From Pseudomonas fluorescens (lineage in GTDB: Bacteria; Pseudomonadota; Gammaproteobacteria; Pseudomonadales; Pseudomonadaceae), in NCBI RefSeq assembly GCF_000802965.1, contig NZ_JSAK01000038.1, positions 1 through 64,000 of the forward strand: a stretch of 64,000 nucleotides of DNA. Direction: 5' to 3'. Shown one piece after another: positions 35,501 to 44,265 of this stretch. Below the pieces are notes generated by a model, which did not search any database, had not been told where the DNA came from, and saw only the letters and a list, made by a program, of their open reading frames with translations. Position numbers and translations under genes: made by a program. How positions within the stretch are numbered: the stretch's first letter is position 1; each line of letters begins with the position of its first letter.

Positions 35501-38007
35501 CAAACCGGTCGGGCGATCTGCCGTATGGTGCTTATGCGGGCAACAGCCTCGCAACCGACTCACTTTTTGCCGGTGAGCCGTTGCCACAGGTGCAAAGCGA
35601 GGCTGAACGTGGCCTGGCTTACGCTCAGAAGGTGCGCTTCGGCTTGGTCGTCGATTTCATCGGTACGCAACTCGCTCTGATACGCATGCTGCGAGGCTTG
35701 ACACCAACTTTTGGGTACTTTGACGATGAAGCGTTTACTGAGATGGATTTCGAAATTCATCTGGCCAGCAACCCGGACCTTGCCCTGGCCGAATGTTGGT
35801 ACTGGGTCCGGAAGTTACAGGCCCGTTACATGGCCGATGATCCTGGCGCAGCCCTGGAAGCGGCTGCAAAGGCACATCAGTTACTTTGGACGTCCTACCT
35901 ATTCTACGAAGAAGCCGAGTATTTCTTCTATGACGCGCTAGCCAGGGCGGCCTGGTGCGACCGCGTCCCGATGGACGAGCATGCGCAGCACCTAATTGTA
36001 ATGGAGGCAGATCATCAGCAAATGCAAGTCTGGGCGCAACAGTGCTCGGAGAATTTCGCCAGTCGGTCTGCGTTGGTCGGTGCCGAAATCGCCCGGATTG
36101 AAGGACGCGTGATTGAAGCCGAGTTGCTATACGAACAAGCCATAAATTCGGCGCAAGAGAACGGCTTTGTCCATATCGAGGCGCTGGCCAATGAGCTCGC
36201 ATCACGTTTCTACGCGGCGCGTGGTCTTGGCAAAATCGCCCTCGTCTATTTGCAGGATGCCCGTTACGGCTACCGACGCTGGGGTGCCGATGGCAAGGTG
36301 CGACAGCTTGAGGCGAAATATCCTTTACTCAGGGCCGAAGAGCACGCACTCGCCCCGACGACTACGATGGCAGCGCCAGTCGAACATCTCGATCTGGCCA
36401 CTGTACTCAAGGTGTCTCAGGCCGTATCGGGCGAAATCGTTCTGGAAAAGCTGATCGACATGATCATGCATACAGCTATTGAACAGGCCGGAGCGGAACG
36501 CGGCCTGTTGATTTTTTCGGATGGTGGCGGGCATCGAATAGCCGCGCAAGTGACCGCCGGTGACAACTCAATACAGCTGCGCGATACACCAGTCAGTGCG
36601 GTGCTGCTGCCGGAGTCCATTCTTTATCATGTGCTGCGCACCCGGGAGAACGTGGTGCTGGATGATGCCGTCGCCGGGTCCCCGTTTGCCACAGACCCTT
36701 ATATTCATCAGCATCGCGCCCGCTCAATTCTCTGCCTGCCGCTGATGAACCAGGCCAAGCTCGTTGGCGCCCTTTACCTCGAAAACAACCTCACCGCCCG
36801 CGTGTTTAGCCCGGCCCGAATGGCCGTGTTGAAGCTGGTGGCCTCACAGGCTGCTATCTCGCTGGAAAATGCTCGCTTGTACCGCGAGGTTGCAGAGCGT
36901 GAAGCAAAGATCCGGCGCCTTGTAGACGCCAACATCATCGGGATCCTCTTCTGGAATGCCGACGGTGACATTATCGAGGCCAATGACGCATTTCTCCGTA
37001 TGGTGGGATATGAGCGAGAGGATCTTGCATCTAGCCGCCTGCGCTGGAACGATCTGACTCCGCCGGAGTTTCGTGAGCTCAGCGAGCGCTCCCTGGCGCA
37101 GGCAGTACAGACCGGCTACGCCCGTCCGTACGAGAAGGAATACTTCAGGAAGGATGGCAGCCGCCTACCGGTCATCGTCGGGTTGGCCTCGTTCGAAGCG
37201 AGCCGCAAGGAAGGTGTCGCGTTCATGCTCGATTTGACGGAGCGCAAGCAGGCGGAGGAGAAATTTCGCGACAGCGAACGGAAATATCGAGAGGTACAGG
37301 CAGATTTATCACACGCGAACCGAGTTGCAACCATGGGGCAACTCGCGGCCTCGATTGCCCACGAGGTCAATCAACCGATCGCCGCGGCAATCCTCAACGC
37401 CAATGCCGCCCTGCGTTGGCTGAGCACCCAACCGCCTGAAATCGACGAGGTCCGGAAGGTAATCGGTTGTCTCATCTCCGATGCCAATCGCGCGGCAGAT
37501 GTGTTGGGACGGATTCGTCAGCATATCCGCAAAGTGCCACCGCAAAAGGGGCTGGTGGATATCAATGCGGCAATCCGCGAGATGATCGAGTTCACCCGTG
37601 GCCAGATCACAAAGACTGGTGCATCGGTCCGGACACAACTCACGGATGCGTTGCCATTGATCGACGGTGACCGTGTCGAACTGCAACAAGTGCTGCTCAA
37701 CCTGATCATGAATGCACTTGAGGCGATGAGCGCAGTGACCGAAGGCGAACGGCAATTGAACATTTGCACGGTGTTGGGCGAGGCGGGCGGTGTGCTCGTG
37801 AGCGTGGCTGATTCGGGGCCTGGGTTCGCGCCGGAAAGTACTGATCGGGTTTTCGCCTCGTTCTACACCACCAAATCCGCAGGCCTGGGGATGGGATTGT
37901 CGATCTGTCGCTCGATCGTCGAGGCGCATGGCGGTCGTATGTGGGCAGGAGTCAACCAGCCCCGAGGCGCTACCGTCCAATTCATGTTCCCTCGGCATCA
38001 GGATTAA
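32524..38007 (+). CDS. Giant hybrid sensor: Ser/Thr-kinase-like, AAA-ATPase, GAF, PAS, histidine kinase
   Basis: An 1827-residue cytoplasmic signalling protein. Residues about 50-270 are a Ser/Thr-kinase fold with HKDIKPSHILVN and AGTLAYMAPEQTGRM, but the magnesium DFG motif reads GFG (LTGFGLTSR), so kinase activity is doubtful. Residues about 290-600 are a STAND-type AAA-ATPase: Walker A VTGYSGIGKSS at about 318-328 and Walker B LALFLDDLQWLD near 448. A helical repeat-like region follows to about 1280. A GAF domain lies at about 1290-1440 and a PAS domain at about 1460-1580. The histidine kinase has His1613 in SIAHEVNQPIAA, the N box NLIMNALEAM and a G box with GLGMGLSICRSIVEAHGGRM. No membrane segment is seen. 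The architecture is a known trifunctional family. A FixJ-like regulator downstream (38799) is the likely partner. Confidence 0.93.
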   Translation: MNNHAQILWDDGERIFCRQQHPHPDCDCSVLVTRPVVDQPSPACLGRLAHELDLKEELEASWAVRPIELVREGGQVQLVLEDPGGIPLLQLLDSPMETATFLRLAISVAAPLGKLHQRGLVHKDIKPSHILVNCTDGQARLTGFGLTSRLPRERHVPETIAGTLAYMAPEQTGRMNRSIDSRSDLYSFGITLYEMLTGSLPFKASDPIEWVHCHIAKKPLSPSERIESIPEVLSDIVMKLLAKTAEDRYQTAAGVEHDLRRCLADWQRFHQINAFTLDEHGQSDRLLIPEKLYGREREVNTLIAAFDRIISSSTPELVLVTGYSGIGKSSVVNELHKVLVPPRGLFATGKFDQYRRDIPYSTMVQAFQSLVRMLLGKPDKELAQWREALHSALDINARLMTDLIPELKLIIGEPPPVPPLEPQQAQRRFLLVFRQFIGVFARVEHPLALFLDDLQWLDAATLDLLEDLLVSSDVRHLMLVGAYRSNEVDALHPLTEKLHAIRNAGGRIDEIMLAPLAKAHIEQLVSDSLHDELRRIEPLAQLVLDKTAGNPFFVIQFLQALADEQLLSFDHDTRQWRWDPDRIHAKGYTDNVVDLMVDKLTRLPTETQRALQQLACLGNVAGISTLSTVLGVPKTKIRTVLWEAIRLELVERLEGTYGFVHDRIHEAAYSLIPEEFRAEAHLRIGRLLAAQTPVQGREAAIFEIVGQLNRGAGLLTDQSEREQLAEFNLIAGQRAKASTAYASALNYLTIGAQLLDEDCWKHRHELVFTLGLNRAECELLTGQLSAADMRLTALSKRATSTIERASVVCLQMDVYLLLDRSDGAVAVCLDYLRHVGIDWSAHPDDDEVRQEYEQIWSKLGARAIKDLIDLPLMENVAHLMTISALSKLFPPALQTDANLTCLLICKAISLSLEWGNCDASCVHYANAFRVAGRRFGDYQDGFRFGQLGCDLVERRGLNRFEASTYLCFSNFAVRWMKPVGQCRDLLLRSFVAANRSGDLPYGAYAGNSLATDSLFAGEPLPQVQSEAERGLAYAQKVRFGLVVDFIGTQLALIRMLRGLTPTFGYFDDEAFTEMDFEIHLASNPDLALAECWYWVRKLQARYMADDPGAALEAAAKAHQLLWTSYLFYEEAEYFFYDALARAAWCDRVPMDEHAQHLIVMEADHQQMQVWAQQCSENFASRSALVGAEIARIEGRVIEAELLYEQAINSAQENGFVHIEALANELASRFYAARGLGKIALVYLQDARYGYRRWGADGKVRQLEAKYPLLRAEEHALAPTTTMAAPVEHLDLATVLKVSQAVSGEIVLEKLIDMIMHTAIEQAGAERGLLIFSDGGGHRIAAQVTAGDNSIQLRDTPVSAVLLPESILYHVLRTRENVVLDDAVAGSPFATDPYIHQHRARSILCLPLMNQAKLVGALYLENNLTARVFSPARMAVLKLVASQAAISLENARLYREVAEREAKIRRLVDANIIGILFWNADGDIIEANDAFLRMVGYEREDLASSRLRWNDLTPPEFRELSERSLAQAVQTGYARPYEKEYFRKDGSRLPVIVGLASFEASRKEGVAFMLDLTERKQAEEKFRDSERKYREVQADLSHANRVATMGQLAASIAHEVNQPIAAAILNANAALRWLSTQPPEIDEVRKVIGCLISDANRAADVLGRIRQHIRKVPPQKGLVDINAAIREMIEFTRGQITKTGASVRTQLTDALPLIDGDRVELQQVLLNLIMNALEAMSAVTEGERQLNICTVLGEAGGVLVSVADSGPGFAPESTDRVFASFYTTKSAGLGMGLSICRSIVEAHGGRMWAGVNQPRGATVQFMFPRHQD

Positions 38008-38223
38008 TACAAACGTTTTAGAGGGTTTATATTCATGTGCGGTTAAATTAATCACATGTACAAATGTAACTCCGCAATCCCAGCGATATATTGCAAACAA
38101 GGGTTGCGGAGGGTTGATCGTGAAAAACTTAACAGCCAAGACAGTCGATGTTTTTTATCAATTAAAGTAACGCTGCTTTTTTTGCCTGAGTCTGATCAAA
38201 ACAGATTTTTCGGTTGCCCGAAT
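38008..38223. other. Short intergenic stretch
   Basis: A/T-rich, no credible gene. A frame that begins at 38056 leads into the LRAT-family remnant without a convincing start. Confidence 0.4.
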
Positions 38224-38754
38224 GTGCTGTCACTTTACAAACTCAGAGATGGAAAGGCGTTGCACGTTGAGCAACTACAATTGGTCAATCTCGAAAGCGG
38301 AAAAAACAGCTTGCCGATAGGCTCGCACTTGGTGAGTCCGCGAAAATTTTATATGCATCATGGGATTTATCTTGGCGGTGGGAGCGTTGCTCATTATTCT
38401 AGATTTAGCAGCGCTTTTAGACCTAGTCCGATCGAAGTGACTGAGCTTGAAAGCTTTGCCAATGGAAAGCTCGTCTGGATATATTAAAAACAGTGTAAGT
38501 ATTCCAACAATGAAATCGTCATTAGGGCTCGTTCTAGAGTTGGGGAGAATAAATACCGAATCCTCTCAAATAACTGCGAGCATTTTTGCAGTTGGTGCAT
38601 TGAAGGAAGAAATTACAGCGTCTAAGTCAATGCCTTTTTCCGTTCCCCACGATATCTCTTTTCCTTTATTGCAGCGCTGGGACCAAACTTTATTGTATAG
38701 TACCTTCCCGACCTCCTATCCAGTTGTTGCCTTGGCTCCCTGCCGGGATGAAGG
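38224..38754 (+). pseudogene. LRAT-family (lecithin:retinol-acyltransferase-like) protein with in-frame stops
   Basis: A single frame reads LPIGSHLVSPRKFYMHHGIY, LGGGSVAHYSRFSSAFRPSP and LESFANGKLVWIY, a TAA at 38485, then directly on in frame SRVGENKYRILSNNCEHFCS with WCIEGRNYSV and a second stop at 38617. A hydrophobic tail VNAFFRSPRYLFSFIAALG follows in the same frame before a third stop. The His of HHGIY and the Cys of NCEHF are the catalytic residues of the NlpC/P60-related LRAT acyltransferases. No frame change is needed, only stop codons, so decay is recent. The 5' end is not defined. Confidence 0.75.
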
Positions 38755-38798
38755 GCTGTGCTACACTTTTCTCAAGCCATTTCTACCGAGGATCGCGC

Positions 38799-39449
38799 AT
38801 GAGCGGCAGTCACTCATCCAGTGAGCCGGGCAGTAAAGGCTCTATTGTTTACGTGGTAGATGACGATGCTTCCATTCGCGATGCATTAAGCAACCTTTTG
38901 CGATCGGCCGGGATACGAGTTGAGACGTTCGCGTCCACCGCGGAATTTCTTCGGCAACCGAAGACCGATAGCGCCAACTGTTTGGTCCTTGATGTGCGAC
39001 TTCAAGGCAATAGCGGTTTGGACTTCCAAAGGCAACTAGCTGAATCAAACACGCACATACCCATTATTTTTATTACCGGCCATGGGGACATGGAGATGTC
39101 CGTCAAAGCGATGAAGGCTGGTGCCGTGGATTTTTTGGCAAAACCATTCCGTGAGCAGGATCTTTTAGACGCGGTTTCGGGCGCACTTCAAGCCGATGTC
39201 AGACGCCGGGAAGTCGAGCATCAGCGTTCAGAACTGCATAACAATTATCAATCACTGACAGCTCGCGAAAAAGAAGTGATGGCCCTTGCGGCCAAAGGCC
39301 TGATGAATAAGCAGATCGCAGGGCAAATGAACTTGAGCGAGATTACCGTAAAAATTCACCGTGCTCACTCAATGAAAAAAATGCATGCAAAATCCTTTGC
39401 TGACCTGGTTCGAATGGCGGAGCTACTCGGGGCAGGGCATGGTCGCTAA
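38799..39449 (+). CDS. FixJ/NarL-type response regulator
   Basis: A 216-residue two-domain regulator. The receiver (about 14-130) has VYVVDDDASIRDALSNLLRS, the phosphoacceptor Asp65 in LVLDVRLQGNSG, FITGHGD and AKPF. The C-terminal LuxR-type helix-turn-helix (about 150-205) reads LTAREKEVMALAAKGLMNKQ and IAGQMNLSEITVKIHRA. The ATG at 38799 has GAGGA about ten bases upstream; an earlier frame start lies in the LRAT remnant and is rejected. It lies 0.8 kb after the hybrid kinase in the same direction with the dead LRAT gene between, and is the probable phosphorylation target (inference). Confidence 0.93.
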   Translation: MSGSHSSSEPGSKGSIVYVVDDDASIRDALSNLLRSAGIRVETFASTAEFLRQPKTDSANCLVLDVRLQGNSGLDFQRQLAESNTHIPIIFITGHGDMEMSVKAMKAGAVDFLAKPFREQDLLDAVSGALQADVRRREVEHQRSELHNNYQSLTAREKEVMALAAKGLMNKQIAGQMNLSEITVKIHRAHSMKKMHAKSFADLVRMAELLGAGHGR

Positions 39450-39919
39450 TCAATCTCAGTTTTGAGTCATATCTAATTTTTTGTCCATCCCAATGACCCT
39501 ATTTACCCATCCTTAGCTAGCATTGAGGTCAAAGCCTCTCGCGTGTAGAGGACCTGGATGGTTACTTCTGCAATTCCAACTTTCGCACGCTGATGACTGC
39601 TCGATTGAGTTGGCGGGTGGATCCCGACGCGTTGTCAGCGATAATCTTTCGACGCTAAACTCTATGACCAATATGAACGTAGATTGCCAGTCACTTTTTC
39701 GCGCAGGCGTCGGGTACGGCATCCATTGCTTGTGTGGTCGGTCTACGCCCGTTTCATACGGCCAGTACCGTTTCTTAACAGTGTGCCAGCATCTCGATTT
39801 TGTTTGCCCTTGCCACTACTCGCTACAGCAATTCTAGGTGATTCAGGACAAACCCTTCTACGGAATATGGCATGAGCCTGCAAAGAAACCAGCCCCCCCT
39901 CTACTGACTTTGAACTTTT
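39450..39919. other. Intergenic stretch with no identified gene
   Basis: About 470 bases. Short plus-strand frames rich in Cys and Ser run through it but show no motif. Confidence 0.4.
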
Positions 39920-40160
39920 CGTGTTTATCGTCGATGACGATGGGCCTTTACGAGAAGCGTTGGGTAGCCTGATGCGCTCAATCGGGTTCCGGGTCGAACT
40001 GTTTTCCTGCGTCGCGGATTTCATGCAGTTTAATCGTCCGGATACGGTCAGTTGCCTGGTTTTAGATGTGCGGCTCAAGGGTAGCAGTGGCCTGGACTTT
40101 CAGGAGTTGCTGATGCATCGCCCGAAGGCATCACTCTCTATGAGAATGCTGAACTGGTGA
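39920..40160 (+). pseudogene. Truncated FixJ-like receiver domain
   Basis: The frame reads FIVDDDGPLREALGSLMRSI and VSCLVLDVRLKGSSGLDFQE, the first 70 or so residues of a receiver very like that of the gene at 38799, and then ends MHRPKASLSMRMLNW at a stop. The second half of the receiver and any output domain are missing. It is probably the remnant of a duplicated or related regulator gene. Confidence 0.75.
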
Positions 40161-40165
40161 ATACG

Positions 40166-41710
40166 TCATTTAAGTACTAGGTCGGGCTTAAACCCGGGGA
40201 TGGGATTGCGCATCAGTGTGCCGACGGCGTATGCCCCCAGCAGGGCAAGCAATCCAGCGACCCACAAAAGCCGACTGAATCCGCCAACGAACGCTTCTCT
40301 AGCCAGCGGTTCAATCAGCGGACGCGCCTCTTCGGGTAACAGGCTAAGGGCAGCAGTCATGTCACCGGCAACGACTCGCGATGCAATGTCCTCGGATTGT
40401 TCGACCAACGCAAAGGGTGATGCGGACAGGGAGACCTGCAACAGTTGGTTGGTTTGGCTGGCGAGGAGGGCGCCATACACTCCGATGGCTAGCATCACAG
40501 CACTGAAACGCATGGTGGTACTCATCCCGGATGCCATTCCCGTGCGTTCACGGGGCACGCAGGCCATGATGTTTTTCTGTGAGTCACCGTTGAGCAAGCC
40601 AGCGCCAGCACCGGTCACTGCAATTGCCAAAGCAAAGGGAAGATAACTGCCACCGTGCACGGCCCAGCCGCTGAGCAAGTTGCCACAGCCTACAAGAGTT
40701 AGCCCGACGGCCATCATGGTGGCAGGGGTCAAGCGCCCCGCCAATCTGGCGCCGATTCGAGGAAATACCAGCATGGTGATGGCAAAGGGCAGCATGCCCA
40801 ATCCTGCGAAAATGGCGCTGAAGCCCAGGCCATTTTGTAAGTAGAAGGGCAGCCACGTCATCATTACTTGGGCGCATCCCGCGTAAGCAAACATTCCCAG
40901 CAAAGCCCCAATAAAACGAGGGTGCCTGAATAATTGGAGGTCTATCATCGGCCGCTGCTGCACGCGTTCGATCACTACGAACAGTCCCATCAGCAGTGCC
41001 CCGCCCCCCAAGCGAGCATAGGTGATTGGGTTACTCCAGCCGACCCGGTTGGCTTCGATTAAACCCCAAATCAGGAACAGCAAACTGGCGCTAAAGGCCA
41101 TACTGCCCCAAGGGTCAAGCCGCGCTGATTTTGCATCGCTCGATTCCGGTATTGCGACCCAGACCCAATACATCAAAAGCAAACCTACTGGCAGATTGAG
41201 ATAGAAGATCCAGCGCCAGCCGATGTACTGGGTGATTATGCCACCTAGGGTTGGCGCGGCGGTCATCGCCAGCCCCATGCAACCGCCCCAAAATGCCCAG
41301 GCCTTTGCCCGCTCGGCTTCGTCGTGAAATGTATGACCAATGGACGCAAGTGCTGAGGTGAGCAGCAACGCGGCACCTACGCCTTTGATGGCGCGCGCAA
41401 TATCAAGCAGCAGAACGGACGGTGCGGCACCGCATCCCAATGAGGCGAGAATAAAAATACTCAAGCCCCACATTAAGGTCTTCTGACGACCAAAGCGGTC
41501 GGCCAGACTGCCGGCTGGCAGCAATAATGCCGCAAACGCCAGCATGTAAGCGCTCACCACCCATTCAATGTCAGTAAAACTCGCCCCAAAGTCTCGAGCG
41601 ATGCTGGGCAAGGTAACGGCGACGATGTTGGTATCTAGCACGATCAGTGAGCACACGGCCGAAGCAGTTAGCAAGGTCTGGCGTGGACTTACGCTAGGTT
41701 TGACGGGCAT
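40166..41710 (-). CDS. DHA2-family MFS drug/solute exporter
   Basis: A 514-residue inner-membrane protein with about 14 hydrophobic segments, of the EmrB/QacA (DHA2) group of proton-driven exporters. Typical marks are SLIVLDTNIVAVTLPSIARD in helix 1 (motif D1), GSLADRFGRQKTLMWGLSIF (motif A) and ALLLTSALASIGHTFHDEAE. Its end lies six bases from the receiver remnant, tail to tail. The divergent LysR gene 100 bp away probably controls it. The exported compound is unknown. Confidence 0.92.
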   Translation of the reverse strand: MPVKPSVSPRQTLLTASAVCSLIVLDTNIVAVTLPSIARDFGASFTDIEWVVSAYMLAFAALLLPAGSLADRFGRQKTLMWGLSIFILASLGCGAAPSVLLLDIARAIKGVGAALLLTSALASIGHTFHDEAERAKAWAFWGGCMGLAMTAAPTLGGIITQYIGWRWIFYLNLPVGLLLMYWVWVAIPESSDAKSARLDPWGSMAFSASLLFLIWGLIEANRVGWSNPITYARLGGGALLMGLFVVIERVQQRPMIDLQLFRHPRFIGALLGMFAYAGCAQVMMTWLPFYLQNGLGFSAIFAGLGMLPFAITMLVFPRIGARLAGRLTPATMMAVGLTLVGCGNLLSGWAVHGGSYLPFALAIAVTGAGAGLLNGDSQKNIMACVPRERTGMASGMSTTMRFSAVMLAIGVYGALLASQTNQLLQVSLSASPFALVEQSEDIASRVVAGDMTAALSLLPEEARPLIEPLAREAFVGGFSRLLWVAGLLALLGAYAVGTLMRNPIPGFKPDLVLK

Positions 41711-41813
41711 GGTGAGGGTTCTCTACTGTAACGAAAGTTGTAGCTTATCCCTGACTCGCTGCCTCTTGATTAGGTGCGCCATACCACTTCATTACCTTTG
41801 AGCTAATCCAACA

Positions 41814-42680
41814 ATGGAAATCCGCCATTTCCGCTACTTTCTCGCTGTCGCCCGCCATCGTAACTTCACCCGGGCTGCTGAGCAGTTGGGCATTGCACCT
41901 CCGACTCTGACGCGGCAGATTCAAGACATGGAAGCTGAGCTAGGTGCGCGCTTGTTTCTACGACAAGCCCGAGATGTGAGCCTGACTGAGGCTGGCTCAA
42001 CTCTGCTGGTCGAGGCTGAGTCTACCGTTCGCCAGTTCGAGTCTGCGCAACGCAACGCTCGACGCGCTAGTCGTGGCGACATTGGTCACATAGAGCTCGG
42101 TTATGTTGCCTCGGCAGTGTATTCAGGGTTGCTGCAAAAACAGGTGCAGGAATTTGTTGGTGATCACCCTGATGTCAGTCTCAACGTGCGAGAAAGCCCT
42201 ATGGCAAGCCTCCCGATGATGATCATCGAGGGGCGTTTCGATCTGGGTTATATCCGCTGTCCAATGACTTTACCCGAAGGTATCGAAGCTCTTCGCTTGA
42301 GTACCGAAGGTTTTGTTTTGGCGCTTCCGGACGACTCATGGCTCAACCGTTTGCCTGTTATCGCCTGCATGCATTTGCAAAACGAAAATTTCATTCTGCC
42401 TGAACAAGTGGTCGGTACCTTGCAGGTTGCTGGCCAAGGAGGTTTCGTGCCAAAACTTGGAGCACAACCGGGTAGCTTGGTGGCAGTGATTGCCTTGGTT
42501 TCTCTCGGGCAGGGCGTTGCGGTGGTGCCCGAATCAGTAGTCGGCAGCGTGAGTTTGCCAAACGTCGTTTATCGGCAGCTAAAGGATTGCGATGCATCGT
42601 CGTGGTTGGCGTTGGTTCATCGGCGGTTCGAGAAGTCTCCGGCAGTAGTGCGTTACATTGAGCGGTTGAAGAATGGCTGA
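41814..42680 (+). CDS. LysR-type regulator, divergent to the MFS exporter
   Basis: A 288-residue LysR regulator with MEIRHFRYFLAVARHRNFTR and APPTLTRQIQDMEAELGARL at the N-terminus and a complete effector-binding domain (SLGQGVAVVPESVVG near the end). The shared 104-bp gap with the MFS gene is the usual place for a LysR operator, so it probably regulates the exporter in response to its substrate and also itself (inference from arrangement). Confidence 0.93.
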   Translation: MEIRHFRYFLAVARHRNFTRAAEQLGIAPPTLTRQIQDMEAELGARLFLRQARDVSLTEAGSTLLVEAESTVRQFESAQRNARRASRGDIGHIELGYVASAVYSGLLQKQVQEFVGDHPDVSLNVRESPMASLPMMIIEGRFDLGYIRCPMTLPEGIEALRLSTEGFVLALPDDSWLNRLPVIACMHLQNENFILPEQVVGTLQVAGQGGFVPKLGAQPGSLVAVIALVSLGQGVAVVPESVVGSVSLPNVVYRQLKDCDASSWLALVHRRFEKSPAVVRYIERLKNG

Positions 42681-42950
42681 GAGCAATGTTTGCGAGAGAG
42701 CGTCTGGGAGGTGTCTACGGTAACTATTGCGTCGGCAGCGGTAAACACCTACTTGGAGACGATGTCTCCGAAGGAAAAAAATCTTCACTTTTTTCAGAGT
42801 CGAGATGTTGTTTTGTCACTGATGGATAATTGAATTTAAGAAGCGTCTGCCTATGTGGCATACAGAGCGGTGTTCGTAGATTAGAGGTGGTTAATGTTTT
42901 TGGCTTATTTTTTAAAAGTAAATCGCGATATCAGAGTCAATTAATACAAT
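42681..42950. other. Intergenic stretch, A/T-rich, no gene
   Basis: Only short frames; base composition shifts to A/T-rich from about 42770 on, unlike the genes on the left. Confidence 0.4.
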
Positions 42951-43307
42951 ATGTTGTCTGACGTGAAAGGCGTAACTATGTGGGCGCGAGCACTTATAGA
43001 CATCATGGGGCTAGAGGCGAATACCAATATAGCACAGGAGTTCTTGGCCACTGTCAATGCCATGGATGCTGAGCACATCATTATGCAGATAGTTGATATA
43101 GATCTGCGCCTTGACCTTTTTAATGTTCGCACCAGAACCTTGTTGCTAAGCGGAGCTATGGATAGATTTGTTCCATCGTATTGTATGCCGGAAATAAACA
43201 ACGAGATCCCATCGTCAACACACGTGCCCTCTCCTTTTCTAGGGTATCTTCTCTATTTGGAAGATCCCATGAATTTTAACTCGAGGGTCGATCTTTTCCA
43301 GTCATGA
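42951..43307 (+). pseudogene. Alpha/beta-hydrolase C-terminal fragment
   Basis: The frame reads AQEFLATVNAMDAEHIIMQI, then VDIDLRLDLFNVRTRTLLLS with GAMDRFVPSYCMPEI and LEDPMNFNSRV. This is the C-terminal third of an alpha/beta hydrolase: the strand TLLLSG followed by the catalytic-acid Asp in GAMDRFV, with a degenerate His region near its end. The N-terminal two thirds with the Ser nucleophile are absent. The fragment is dead. Confidence 0.6.
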
Positions 43308-43339
43308 GTAAAACAATGACCGGGTATTTTTAGGCTGTC

Positions 43340-43615
43340 TGAAGCTGAAAGTCGATGCGTTACTACCGTTGGGTTTTAGGGAGGAGATCACCTCCCAGCT
43401 TTCATTTGATGTGACTGCAGTAATTTCATGGATTGAGCGTATCCGATCTGAGGAAATCCACGTTACTATTCGGGTAGGTACTCCAAGTTCTACGAATGTC
43501 AAAGGGATTTTGAGTTTCGCCAAAATATGTCGCGCCAGTACCTCGGTACAGCTGCTTTAGCGTTTTGGTTAGCAGCTCACTGCTATCCTCACGAACATAG
43601 GGCCTGATAAATTTC
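43340..43615 (+). pseudogene. Methylenetetrahydrofolate-reductase-like fragment
   Basis: The plus frame reads QLSFDVTAVISWIERIRSEE, then IHVTIRVGTPSSTNVKGILS with FAKICRASTSVQLL, a stop at 43558, and LTAILTNIGPDKFLESLL in the same frame. The pattern of IRxGxP, N, FA.xC and PD residues fits the central part of MetF-like TIM-barrel reductases. The rest of the enzyme is absent or unreadable, and in-frame stops prevent function. Such genes also occur in C1 transfer from methoxylated aromatics, but nothing more can be said. Confidence 0.5.
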
Positions 43616-44265
43616 TAGAGTCTTTACTTCGAAAAACCAAAAAGTCGCGACCTGGGAATAATACGATTGCATCTATTTCTGCGTGGAAATTTGTCTCGAG
43701 CACTAAAGTGGTTTCAAGAATATAAGGATTGTCATTAGAAAACCGATTGGGAAGGAGCCTAACAGGGATTCGCGAGCCCACATTTTTTGTTGGGTATATA
43801 TAGGGTCGATCTGGGCCAGTTGGTGGTGAGTCCGCCCTTCTGAAATTATCCCGTGAAAAAGTGCCTTCCATTCTTGAGCGAGGTATAAAAATCAATCAAG
43901 GTGACTTTCATTAGCAAATTACAGAGGCGAGCTATTGAATCTTTTCAAGCGCGGATAAGGAACAGTCTTACCGGTATGAAATTGACGAGTAGTTCGACCT
44001 CAGTTTAAGCGGACATTTGAAACTCAATACCAGTGAAATCACATTCCTGGTGCTAGGTGCTGAACGCTTTGAGTCGTCATGTTTTGGAATGGGTGCGGGG
44101 GGGTATTCAACTTTCATTAGGCGCATGGATTCGAATCGCCGCCCAATCTGATCTGCATAAATGAGATTTGCCTGAATCTGTTTTGTTTGTGCATGGGTTT
44201 CTAAAGTGCATCGAATGTCATACCAAAAGGTGTGGCAAGACATAGCAACCATGGAAGCACTGCCC
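43616..44265. other. Decayed A/T-rich stretch before ccoN
   Basis: Several short frames on both strands; none recognised. The frame 43569-43895 on the minus strand has no ribosome site and an unusual composition. The ccoN promoter should lie near the right edge; I saw no clear FNR/Anr box (TTGAT....ATCAA). Confidence 0.4.

Noticed and set aside
43569..43895. Minus-strand 108-codon frame
   Set aside because: Odd composition, no ribosome site, opposite to the decayed coding strand.
44206..44265. Upstream starts for ccoN (GTG 44206, ATG 44215, ATG 44251)
   Set aside because: They add up to 20 residues absent from relatives; 44266 gives the normal 475-residue length, though 44251 is not excluded.
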